From Nautilus pompilius (Eukaryota > Mollusca > Cephalopoda > Nautilida > Nautilidae), in assembly GCA_018389105.1 (NCBI GenBank), contig JACATO010000334.1:186001-250000 (forward strand): a DNA stretch of 64,000 nt. The letters are read 5' to 3'. Both the position numbers and the translations under genes were made by a program. Positions within the stretch are counted from its first letter, which is position 1; every line of letters begins with the position of its first letter. Under the pieces are notes generated by a model that searched no databases, had not been told where the DNA came from, and was given only the letters and a program-made list of their open reading frames with translations. This document shows positions 10,801 to 23,753 of this stretch, piece after piece.

Positions 10801-13800
10801 TAGAGATATTTGGAGAACCTATGCTTCAGTGACTTTTCTATGTTGCCATCATCTGGGTGTATTCCTGACAAGGAGCACTTTGGTGTGCAATGATGGTAGT
10901 TTGTAGTAGGCATTTATAATTTTTGATCAAGTGGTTGGAGTTGGAACCTATTGGTTGTTAGGTCTTTTGATGTATTTTCCTGGCTGATACTTTAATCCAC
11001 TGTGCCACTAAGGCATTTACCTTATTAAATAATAAATTTTTTGTGATATCTAAACCTTTTCAGTCAGTATATAGTTGTGAACACCTTGCTCCTCTTGTCT
11101 TATATGTATAACCTAATAACGGATTACTGTTCTTTCCTCATTTATCATTCAATTTTCTTTGAAGGCTGTGCCTAAGGGCCTGCACAACATAATCCTCAGC
11201 TGCTTGCTTGACCTATGTGAAAACCCAAAGATGCTCAACCACATAAAGGCATGGAGAGGTAAAAATGGTATTTTCAGCATTAACTTGCTGTGCCGCATGT
11301 GGAGGGATGAAGAAAAAGAATTGGGTGTAAGACGAGATAAAGATGGTTTAATACAAGGTAAATTAGATGATTGCTTCAGCTCAGATCTTCACGTTTTTGG
11401 TTTCTTTAAAATAATGATTTCTAGGCAAACATCTAAATAGAATGAGGAACAGTAGAAATGTGTGAGTCATATAAAGGTTAAATATGCTTTAAAAAATGCC
11501 TATTTATCAGATACTGGCAACATGTAGGAAAAAGTAATGATACTTTTTTCCTAAGTTAATAATAAAAGAAATAGAAAGTTTTTGCACAGTTCTGACCAAC
11601 ACCAATAGCTATCATGCATTGAAAACTTATCTTTTTCTTTAAACTTATCAAACAATACCTTTTTTAAAAACATTGATTATAAAAATATTTTTTTACTCTT
11701 TTAAGATATTTAGCAAAATTTACTAGTTTCCTTCCTTTATAATAATTTTATTTCATGATACAAGAAAACACCCGCTCAAGAGTTTTGTTAATGTAAGATT
11801 GTGGGGTAGGTCCTTTGAGGCCCCTTATATGGCTACTGCTGCTGCTGCCTAAGTGTAAAAGCTGCAATCGTGACATGTTTATCATACTGCACAAGCACAA
11901 ATTACCTTCTGAGAATGATCCATATTGAATAATGAGATCATCAATAATGGAAAATGGATATATTAGTAATTTTTTTTTAAAGAGCAGCACATAGAGTAGT
12001 TGCCAATTTGTGTAATTTAATTAACACAAGACTTTAATTTTGAGATCCTAATGCAGACAGTTTCTTAGTAATACATTTGTCTGGGAGATTGATTTACCTA
12101 AAATGGAAAAAAGCAGAAAACTTTTTTTTTTTCTGATAAGCAAACAGTTCAACTACATTCATCATATTAAATAGAGAACATCACATGTGAGCAACAGAAA
12201 GGAACATGATTTTACTCAGAAAGGAAAGAGTTAATTTTTTCTCTCATTTTTGTATTTTTCTTAGTAGTGACATTAATTGCAAACTTAAAATCAACCAGAA
12301 ATATAAGTGGCATCTTAATTTGATCAACCTATTCCACTCCCAGATCATCTTGGTCAGAATAAGAGTTGGTACTTAATTTTTTCTTTCTATTTTTGAGTAA
12401 GTAATAAAAAGAAAAGAAACACCGCCGCCAGCTGGAAATTCTTTATTTTGGAGTAGTTTGTTTAGAAATTAATGGCTCATCATGAAACATAACATATAAC
12501 TTAATCTCTTTCAGCAGACAGGTTGTGATGTTAGATTCAAACTTTATAGGCATAATTATTTTTAATAGCTGTTTAGACCTGTAAATGTAAATCTATTTAT
12601 CCCCACAGCAATAAAATAATAATAACAGGAGTGTTATCATTTAGAAAAAAATACAAAAAACTTTTCCCTCTCTCTATTTAATTGCAAGTTTTTTTACAAA
12701 TCTTATGCCTACCTTTTGGTTGTATACACAGTCACTCCTCGACTTATGTATCACTCGACATATGTAAATTCGACTTTATGTAAAAAAATCTGACATGCAA
12801 AATATTTTTATGGAGATACATAAAGTACTACTTTGTTCATGGAGGAAAACTGTTACCTGACTCGCTCCCAATCTCTTGCACTTCCCAAATCTTGTGTAGC
12901 TGCTTTAGCTTGTGTAGTGTTCTTCCGCTCCATAAGGCTTACACTGTTTTCCTTAATTTTCACCCAAACTGCTGCTGTTGCAATCGTGACTGGAAAGTGT
13001 AAGAGTGATGTGAAAGATAACACTGGTCAACAAAATTAAATGTATTATACTCATTATGAATGCAAACCAACTTTTTTAGACTAATTTTTCATGCTGATTT
13101 CAAAATTTCACTCCATTTGTATGCAGCATGTATCAGTTTTTCAGTAGATATATGCAAATATTTACATATTTGTATATATGAAATCATTAACGTAATAAAT
13201 AAGGACATATTATTTTTAGAAAGTAAATCAGTTTATTGAGTTAAAAATCATCACTATCATTCTACAAAGAGTGAATACACAAAAAATGGGTCAGACAAAA
13301 ACAGACAAAGTTAGAACAACAGAGTTAGAAACATTGTGATTTGGATTTCCTGCAGTATTCCTGATCTGGTTGATCACGGTAAAGTGTCCAGCAGTAGTCA
13401 GCCAGCATACTGTCATTCCAGAAGCCTTGGTACGTTTCTCCATAGCACTAATGTCCTGGTGAAATCTTTCACCATGTTCATCAGACACTGCTCCAAGGTT
13501 ATCTGTGAAGAAATCCAGATGGGAGTCCAAGAAGTGAACTTTCAGTGACATGCTACAACCCATTGTTGAGTAACATTTCAGAAGATTCTTGATGCCATCC
13601 TTGTAGTCCATTGCCTTCTTGTTGCCCAAGAAATTCTCACAGATCCAATTGAAAGCATTCCAGGCAGGCAGTTCCAGTTCATCCAGTGTTGTCTTGAAGT
13701 TGACATCTTTGAGTACTTCTCTAATTTGGAGTCTGACAAAGATACCCTCTTTCAACTTCGCCTGTGAGATTTTGGGAAACTTTTCTACAATATACTCAAA

Positions 13801-16800
13801 CCCTCTGGCATTTCTCTTCCCTAGTTCTTTTGTTTCATCAGTCCAAGCTTTATGTGCAAAGGAGGCAATAGGACATTACGTGGATCTACAAGATGTGTAT
13901 TCTTGATGCTAGACAGTCCTGGCTGGTATGATGTTCTTGTCTGCCAGTTTGATTCCGAATAATGTCTGTCAGTTGCCCGACTATCCCGACACAGACAAGA
14001 AAAAACAGTATTTGTGAAACCTGACTGCATTCCCATTAACATTCCAATGACTTTTAAATCTCCACATATTTTCCATGAGTATCTTTCATAGGCAATGGCA
14101 TGAAGTAAAAGTATTCCATATTTATCTTTCGGCTCCCTCCATATCATTGGAATGGCAAAAGGCATGGACTTCTTCCTCTTATTGAACCAGTCACATAAGC
14201 CATTTGAGCAAGCTGAGCAGATAAAATGTGGTGCCCATAACTTGTCCTGATCTCCAAGAGGACAGTCAAAGTATAGCTTATAAATTTTCTTGATCTCTGG
14301 TGTTATTGTACGTTTTTGAGCTTTCACAATAAATTGTCCACAGACATAACAAAACACATCAGGAGGATTTCTACACTGTCTTGACATTTTTAACGCTGTA
14401 AAACAAGTAAGGAAATAGATACAAATGGTTATACTTATATTGAATTTGAGATGATGAAATATTTCATCAGACCAATTATGACTGGACAATTTGAGATGCT
14501 GAAATATCTATTTCGTCAGACAAAACTTGATTGGTTAATTTAAGATGATGAAATATTGCATCAGAACTATGCAGCAATGAATAATGTAGTTTATTTTAAA
14601 GGTATGTTTCCATGATGTAAATGAAATACATGCATACACGTCATTAATTGGAATTTCTATATAATGCATGAGCTAAAACCAAAAAACTTTCTCATCTTGA
14701 AAACTGTACGTGATGTCAAAAAACTAATTGTATATTTAAAATCAGCATTAAAAACTACACTAAGTACACCTTGACATATGCTTGATGAAAAATACTTTTT
14801 GACCAATGTAATGGATCTAAGCACAAGACAGTTATGCTTGAAGAAAAACTAGACATTGTAAAATGATATGAAGGTGGATAAGAATTAACAGTGATTGCAC
14901 ATACTCTTGGAATGGCCGCCCCATCTGTGAATACAATTGTAAAGGATAAAGATCATATTAAGGAACACGTAAAAGGATCTGTCCCTATGAAATCCACTGT
15001 AATAAATAAGAGGAGGACTGGTTTGATCTATAGGATGGAAAAATTGACTGACTATATATATCAAAGATCAGACCTAGCATCATGTTCCTCTTAGCCTGGG
15101 GTTGATTAGGAGAAGGTGAGAAGTCTTTATGAAGACTTAAAGGCTAAGAGTAGTGAAATAGACTGGTCATTTGTGGCTAGCTGTGGGTGGTTTCAGCAGT
15201 TTATTAAGGCTTGTGCTAATCTTCATAATGAGAAAGTAAGTGGTGAGGCTGCTAGTGTTGATATGCAAGCAGCAAGTGAATTTCTTAAAGTGTTGGCACA
15301 AATAATTTAGGGGGAAGGTTATTTACTGGAACAGGTATTTAATTGTGATGAAACTGGATTGTACTGGAAGAAAACTCCAGACCGCACATACATAGCGAAG
15401 GAGGAGAAAATGATACTGGGGTTTAAAGTGGCTAAGGACTGTCTTACGTTGTTGCTTGGTGGTAATGCAGCTGGGGATATAAAGCTGAAGCACCTCATGA
15501 TGTATCACTCCAAGAATACCTGGGCTTTGATGGGAATATGCAAAGGTTCTGTTCCCATCATCTGGAAGTCAAAATCCGAAAGCCTGAGATAACCTGGAGA
15601 TATTTGAGGATTGATTTTGGCACCACCTGGTTCCTCAGCTGAAGGATTATTGCTGGGACAAAGGAATTCTGTTCAAGATCATCATCCTCCTTGATAATGC
15701 CCCTAGCGATCCAACATACCTTGATGATTACCATCCTGACATCGAGGTAATGTACCTGCAGCCAAATACCACTTCACTGTTGCAGCCAATGGATCAGGGA
15801 GTCATTTCTGCATTCAAGGCGTATTGTCTTCATCACTCATTTTCCCAGGCTATAAAAGTACCAAGGGAGAGAGAAGAATGATGCAGAAGGAGTTTTGGAA
15901 GGACTACAACATCCATAATGCCGTCAAGAATATTGCAGCATCCTGGCAAGAGATCAAATCCATCAATATGAATGGTGTGTGGAAGAAACTCTGTCCTCAG
16001 TTTGTCCATGACTTCTGGGGATTCATGAAGCCCGTCAAGGAAGTGGTCCATAAGGTCATTAACTCGGCTTGTCAGCTCAACCTGGAGATGAAGGTTGGTG
16101 ATGTGGAACAGCTTTTAGATAGTCATTCGGAGGAACTTTCAAATAAGGACCTCATACAGTTGGAGACACAGAAGTTTGCCAAGGTGGAAAGGTAGTTAAG
16201 AGGATCCACACATTATTCAACTTCCAAAGAGGTTCACCATGAAGGACTTATCAGAGTCATTCTGTCATTTTGATTCTAAGTTGGTGGCACTTGAAAATAT
16301 TAACCCAAATGTAGAAAGATTTTAAAACTTCAGCAGGGCGATTCAGGATAACCACTCCTGCTAAAGCTTATTTACAAGCAGAAGTGAGAAACTGTCCAGT
16401 CAACCCTCAACCACTTCATAAAAAGTCTTGAGTGACCTTCAACATCTCATGAACCTGTGCCTTCACTGTCTGGTCTTCCAACTCCTGTTCCTGCAATGTC
16501 TGCACCCTGAACCCCTGAAGATGATTATGACCCTACAGAGGAGTTTGCTGTCTTTTCCTCCTTGTCCGCTGTCTCTCCTATTACTACTACCACAATGTAA
16601 ATAACACCACCACTACAACCACAGAAAGCAAGCCAACACTAGGAATTAAGATAATGTGCTAGTGAATATTCAAGTAATTGTATATTTAATGCTTATTTCT
16701 ATACTGTATTTAAATTCAATGCATACAAAATGATAGTTATTTATGTTTTAAAATTGTGTTGATTTATGCTTCGTATTATACATTGCATTCAGTAGGTAGA

Positions 16801-19800
16801 TTACTCACTTCAGGTTACTGAGTAAAATCCAACTTACATAAAACTCAACTTACAGTAACACCTTCAGGAATGTACGTGTAACTCTTATGTAAGTCGGGGA
16901 GTACCTGCACATGTCATTGGTCACATTTATCTAACATAATGCATTCTTTCCAGAAAAAATTTTAAAAACATCATTCATTATGAAAATATGTGCAAACTAG
17001 TCAACTGAAGCATTTATAATCTTTCTTCATAACCAAGATTACATATGGTAGTAATCATTCTACAGGTTGAGAATCCCTTATCCAAAATTCTGAAAACCAA
17101 AAGAGCTCCAAAATCCAAAATATTTTTGGAGTGCCTTCAGTAGAAAACTCCAGAAAGTTCTGGGAAGGTTCCTTGGCGATACACAGGTCCTGACATGCTT
17201 GACATATGCGCATTACTCACTGTAATTTTTGTGCTTTTTCTGTGCTTTGTTGTTGGTGTGAATAAATTTTGGAAATGTTGAAAAGGAAAGGTTTACAAAT
17301 ACCTCTATGGTACCAATAGGCCTACTGTAGTGATAGCCTACCTACCTTTCTGATGATTAAATGTACAGCAATACCCCGATTACTGCACTTTTTGATTTAG
17401 TGTGGTTGGCAGTTTGACACCAAAAATTCGAATACTGCGTATAAGAATTCGATTTAATGCGGTACCGTTCGTTGTTCGTTCGTTCGTTCATACGTACGTA
17501 TGTACATATAAAATATCAGCACGCACGCATGCACTTGATCAGTGCTTCAGTATCTCTGTCGCCTTCATACAGTGCACAGTGTTTCACTATTATTTCACAT
17601 ACTTTCATACATTGTTTTCAAACCCTTAATTTATTATCATGAGTTCTAAACGAGTGAGTACCGTGAGTAAAAGTGATGAAAGTGCAATGAAGAAGAGCTT
17701 TAACATAAAGAATGCATTGGAAAATATTAATGATGCCTGGCTTGAGGTCACAGCCAGCAATATGAGGGCTGTTTGGAAAAAAATAATTCCTCACTGTGCA
17801 AATGATTTTGGTGGATTTGAGGCTGAAGTTACAGGGGCCATAACTGAAATTACTCAACTTTGTTTAAACATGGGAATGTCTGAAATAGATGATGGCAATG
17901 TCACAGAATTGCTTGACTCGCATGATATGGATCTTAATGATGAAGACCTTTTAAATTTAGAGCAGCAATGTTCATACGATGAGGACGATAGCCAAGATGG
18001 AACAGATGAAACTGAGATGCAAACGAAAGAATTCTCAATTAAAGAACTCAGTGCTATTTTTAGAACTTTTGAAGATAGAAAGCAAATGATAATGGATGCA
18101 GATCCAAATGTAGAAAGAGCAGTGCAATGCAAGTCAGAAGACAAATTGAAAATGCACTCAGTTGTTATAGGGTCATGTACAAAGAGAAGAAGAAAGCATC
18201 ATCGAAACAAACATCCCTTTTACAATATTTCATAAACAATAAAAACATTTAATTTTTTTTTTCTGTGTCCAATTCATTCATTTCCTCCTTTATTTATATT
18301 GATTTTCATATGTTTTTTTAAAAATTTTCAAATTTTTCAAAAGTGTAGACATCAATCGATGATTTTACATGTATTTATATCTTCGATTACTGCGGTGTTT
18401 TTGCCACACGGATTAACCACAGTAACCGGGGTATTGCTGTACATCTTTTTCATATGGCTTCATGCACAAAATGATTTTAAAATATTGCATAAAACTTCTT
18501 ATAGGTTATAATGTTGTAAATGAACTTGTGCCCAGTCCCCACTCCCAGTGGGTTAGCTATCAAATTATGCTAGTATATCTATATTCCAAAATCTGAAAAA
18601 TTCTTGAATCTGAAACACAGCCCCAAGGATTTTGGATAAGGGATTTTCAACCTGTAGTAAATTGTATTTGGACTTTTTCCAAGCTTTGAATATCCCTGAT
18701 TGCAAACTCCTTACTTTAAACATATTGACATAACTAAATAGCACCCTCTGAGACTAATTTAGTCTATTCCAGTCACATGATAAGTACATGATCACAAACT
18801 ATAAGAAAAAGTATAGGCTAAATTAAGTTTCGGTTTACAAATAGCCATGTCGTGAACAGAAAGTTTACAGAAACTGACTGGCTTTGAAGGGGGACACACA
18901 GTTGTGCAATGTTACATTGGTAGAGGCCAGCAGGACATCTCCAAGGCACTGAGTATTCCACATTTAACTGTTAACAGGATGTTTGTCTAGATCAGAGAAG
19001 CTGTATGTCAACCATCATTGCATCCAAGATGCCCAAAGTCAACAGAACACAATTTATGTTGTCAAAAGGAGCATCGAAACCAACCCCAACATTTGGCATG
19101 CAGGTTTAACTGTTAACAGGATGTTTGTCTAGATCAGAGAAGCTGTATGTCAGCCATCATTGCATCCAAGATGCCCAAAGTCAACAGAACACAATTTATG
19201 TTGTCAAAAGGAGCATCGAAACCAACCCCAACATTTGGCATGCAGGTGTCTACAAGAACCACCAGATGCTGTCTCTACAGCATTGTGGTATAATTGAAAA
19301 GCATCAAGATGCAAACCACTTCTCATCCCATACACTGTCAGCTGTTGACTGCAATGAGCAATGCAGCTGCTAACATATACCTTTCTGCCTTTTGGAACAC
19401 TGTCATTTTTTAGAATTATTAGTTCAGGTTTTTGCAATTTTCATAACAAAATATGGTGGTCTGACTTTCATGTTGTGGGGTGCAAATTTGGCAACTAGCT
19501 GGTCACTGTTGGTGGTTTATAAAGAAAGTGTAACTGCCAATCTCTGCCAGGGGTCATGGTGCCTCAGCTCTGTTTGTACAATGCAAAAATGGAAAGAGGG
19601 CTAGAGCATCACAACTCTGATACTGTCTGCCTACCAGTCTTCAGAAATGAATGTCAGTGAGAATGTATGAGTTAACCGTGACTAATTGATACAAAAGTAT
19701 TGCCATAAACATACTTTCTGAGACTTCATTATACAGATACTGTGCCAGGAATTGGCTGCAATTTTATATGCTGTGATTGCTGATCTTGTTTGTATAATAT

Positions 19801-22800
19801 GTCAGCACATTGCTGCTTTGCAAAGTATTAACTCCAAATATTTTTCTAGTGCTATTTGTAGTTCTAGAATAAACAGGTTTTTTTTTCAAACTTTGGTGTC
19901 TAATTACTTATGTTGTTTCTGTAGTAGGATTCAACATAACTAAGATCCTAGTGGCTTTGACATACTCTCATATTTTGACTTAAAGGTGATATCTATTAGT
20001 AATTCTAAATCTTTTTTGTCTTTTAATGGCTACTGCATCAGTGTCTAGTGTACATAAACAATTAATTTCAACTTTTATGATGTTAAGACTTGGAAAAATT
20101 AATATTATTTATCATTAATATTACCAGCCTTCTAAGTGAACTCAGTCAGGTTGCATTATCATTATCACTATTGCTATTGTTAATCCTACTTTATATTTTC
20201 TTATCTTCAAATTTTACAATATTTTTGTAGATTCCAATGGCAATGTCATTTACAGATTCTTGTCGTAATAATTCAAACACCCCTAAATAGTTAGTTCATT
20301 TATAGTTTACATATTTAAGTAATGTCATTACTATAAAATGACCCAAGTAGGCAGACTAATTTTCTTAGAAAATGGTATGTTGAAAGCTTGCGATAGCCAA
20401 GATATTTTTCCATTTACCCAGGGTTAGGTGACTGGCCACTCTATGGACATTCATTACATGCACCTTATTGTTACTAATCTTTTTCTGTCCATAGATGGTG
20501 TGCATCAAATAATTCATTTGTTTTAGGAGTAAGATGTTATTACTCTGTACCATCATCTTGGACTCCATGCATGTGCAGAATGGCTGGTTTGTTATCTGCC
20601 AAATTTATGGGGACTACCAACAATATTTTCAGCAGTTGTAGCATCAACATTACTGGCCTGACACACTACTGATAGACTTTGATATGGTGTAAGCCACTGA
20701 TGACATAAATTTAGACCATCATTTTGTCTGTTGTAATATGCATAGTGGCAGTCCACTGCCTTTACAGACTAAACATATATGGGTCTGGAGAAATTTTGGT
20801 AAGTCCTTTGACCTAATTTTTTTATAATCATTTATCAAGCATGGCAAATAAGGAGTAATTGGGTGGGTGGACATTTGGTATGGAGGTAAAGCAGATTTTG
20901 CATTCCTTGATGGAAACTAAATATATTCTGCTGGTTGCATATCTTTTTTTTTTTTTTTTAGGAATATCCTCTTTTCTATATTTGATTAAAGGATCTTAAC
21001 CATAATTACCATATTCTGCAAGAAATTAGAGCATACATATCATATATCCAAAAAACTACTAGAGCTTTTGAAGGTGAGGAATGGATCATTTCCTTCCATA
21101 GGCCCCACAAAGTGTGGATTTGAACCCCCATTAAGTGCCTTTGTAGCATGTTGTTAGAGACAAGTGTAAAATGATAAAGGTTATCCTCACACCAGCAATT
21201 GAATACTTGTAAAGGCAAAAACCTGTAGCAGGCTATTTTGATAATTTGATAGACTCCACACCTAGATATCTATAAGTTTTACATGATAAGTGATGTTCTC
21301 TTACAAAATACTGAAAGTGACTTTTCAAATGGTTATTATATATGTATTACAAAATAAATGTGCATTTGAAAAATTCATGGTATTCAAATTATTATAGCAT
21401 GGATCTGTATACATAAAAAATAGAATAAGTCTAAGAAATGAATTCTGAGGTATCCCACTAGTGACAGAGACATGCATAGTATTATCTATAGCATCTCTTT
21501 GAATTGTTTTGTAATTATTAATTTATAATGAACGGTGTCCATCTATCAAATTTCTCCACCAAATGTAGGGAATGACACCAAATATTTTACAGAATTGAAG
21601 ATAAACAAAATTTATATTGTTACCTTTGACATCCTGAAGAAACTCTAGGAAATTAGTTCAGCAAGATTTTCAAGAATGAAAAAGAAGTCGCTTCTTTATT
21701 ATACTTTCAAGTAGTCATTAGTAGATTAATAGGCATATGTTCAATAAGATCTTATCTGGAGCCTTTTGTTAGCTAGTTTCCATGCTGATGATGGTACATT
21801 CCCACCTAATAAATTTTTTAAAATGTGGTATATTTCTTACAGGTTTTCTTTGATACATAATTAGGATGGATAAGTTGGCTCTGATAGTAATAGTAGTATA
21901 TGTATTGCTATATTTGAGGTCTTCTATGCCACTTATCTTTCATATATACAGTACATATAGTAATGAGGAGATCTGAGTAAAGCAAGGGTCTCCTGATTAC
22001 TATATGTACATTAAAGAGTGATGATGCTGAAGCCCTTATACATATACTACTGCACCATTCTTTTTAAAATTGTTTCCATATATTAAATTAATTTGTGAGT
22101 TAATGATATCAGTACAACTATAAATGTATAAATATCTTGGATAAAAAAGGTTACATGATTTATAGTTTATATTTTTGTCCATATGCTTTTATCAGTCTAT
22201 TCTTTTGCTGCATATGAAGTAGTAAATTAATGAATGGAAACATAATACTAGCCCCTTCTCCTCTATTTATTCTTTGACTATCTTTAGACAATAATTTATA
22301 CTATCCTTAAAAAGTTCATTATCAGCAGTGTCAGGATAAGTCCATGTTTTTGTTTATACCAATCAGCTGAGGATCAACATCAGTAGTTGATGCTCTTAAC
22401 TAATCTGTTTTGTTTACCAAGTTTCTATCATTAGTATATAGTTTAACTCATGTTTACTATTTAGTGTAGAATTCATCTTCTCCAGTTTTGCACTAGGTAA
22501 TTGCCATATGTAATTTTCAAGAAATTGCCTTTTTAGAAAGAAATTTTGCTATACTGAAAATTTTGTTTACCTCACCAGATATTTATGTTTAGCATCCTTA
22601 CAGGCTCATGTTTTCAGATGACAAATTGTTAAAGCAGTCATTTACATTCCATTTTCTGGATTTTTCTCTATCCCTAGATATTAAAAAAAATAAAAAAATC
22701 TGTCAGATGCAAAAGGTGCCATCATTGATAGTTTGGATTACCATCATCATTGATGGACAAACCCCATTCTTTTTTGTCTTTTAACGCACCAAAATCAATG

Positions 22801-23706
22801 CCAAAATTTATAAAAACAATATTCTGGCAGCTTATGTGAAGTTGTGGGCACAGGGACACTGGAACAGAGCTCTTAACATACCAAAAGGACAGAGTGCTTG
22901 CTCACACAGCCTGAATGGCATAGAATTGGTTGTCTGAGAATTTTCAAACTTGATGGATAAAAACATTTGGCTGTCATCATTGCTTGATTTGAATCCATTG
23001 GATTTCACTGTTTGGGGGATTTTGGAGAAAAATATTTCATTAAAACCCCACAAAAATGTAAAAGCACTCAAATAATTGTTATGAGGAATGGGACAAAATC
23101 TCTCAAAAAAGTTCTAGAATACTATCCACAACTTCCCTTGCTGTTTTATCAAAGTCATAGGTGGATTCTTCAAATGATGTCAATGTCATTTCAAACTAGA
23201 GAATTTAAGCTTTCAAACATTGCTTCATTTGTCTCGCCTGGTTTTTGCTTCTGTAACAAAATAAAGAAACATGTTTTGGTCAGAACTTATAAACTTGCCT
23301 CTAACTTAGTTAAGGTGAAAGTCATTCCTGCCATATTATTGTTGCCTGTACACAAATTTTATTGATATATTTAGAAAATACTTCTGGTTTTAATGCTCTG
23401 TAGATTATCAGAAATAATACAAGAATTCAGCCAGTTTGTCATAGCAGGTAAAAATGACAAATACTTAAATATTGCATTTGTCATTCTTCAGTTTCTAATG
23501 AATAGTTAGTCTGCTCCACATCATTTTTCTCATATACACAGACAGACAGACTTGTATATGTATATCTTTTTTACTGTCATGCTAAATTTTTTTTATTAGT
23601 TTGGGTATGTTATTTTTGTTGTGCTGGTTGCCATTGTTTTTACAGTAAGATATCTGAGTCTTAACTTTTGAAGATTTACAGTTAGGTTAAATTTAAGGTT
23701 AGCTGT

Positions 23707-23753
<47 letters not shown>

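Larger units (their letters stand above)
13021..14808 (-). mobile_element. Chapaev-like (CMC) DNA transposon nested in the Tigger element
   Basis: The ends are inverted: CACTGGTCAACAAAATT at the left, and CATTGGTCAAAAAGTATT as the complement of the right end. They are flanked on both sides by TAA (13018-13020 and 14809-14811). Cutting it out with one TAA restores the Tigger reading frame exactly, which proves the insertion. CAY termini with a TAA duplication suggest the Chapaev3/CMC group; this class call is an inference. Its genes are on the minus strand and internally deleted. Confidence 0.8.
12729..16907 (+). mobile_element. Tigger (pogo group) DNA transposon, interrupted and broken
   Basis: Terminal inverted repeats CAGTCACTCCTCGACTTA (left) and the complement of CAGGTACTCCCCGACTTA (right) bound the element. 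Removing the nested insertion (13021-14808 plus one TAA) leaves about 2.39 kb, the usual size of a complete Tigger. The transposase is on the + strand. Its N-terminal part before the insertion reads KCKSDVKDN and continues after it with SKHKTVMLEEKLDIV. Helix-turn-helix (VIAHTLGMAAPSVNTIVKD) and DDE parts follow. Stops and shifts break the frame. Confidence 0.9.
17063..18654. mobile_element. Tigger-like MITE (outer), interrupted by another element
   Basis: The ends CAGGTTGAGAATCCCTTATC and the complement of GATAAGGGATTTTCAACCTG are long near-perfect inverted repeats, flanked by TA at 17061-17062 and 18655-18656. The ends resemble those of vertebrate Tigger-type elements. Without the inner element about 0.5 kb remain, with no coding capacity, so this is a non-autonomous derivative. 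Confidence 0.88.

Noticed and set aside
14812..16330. Domesticated Tigger-derived host gene
   Set aside because: Multiple in-frame stops, frame changes and a nested insertion rule out a working gene.
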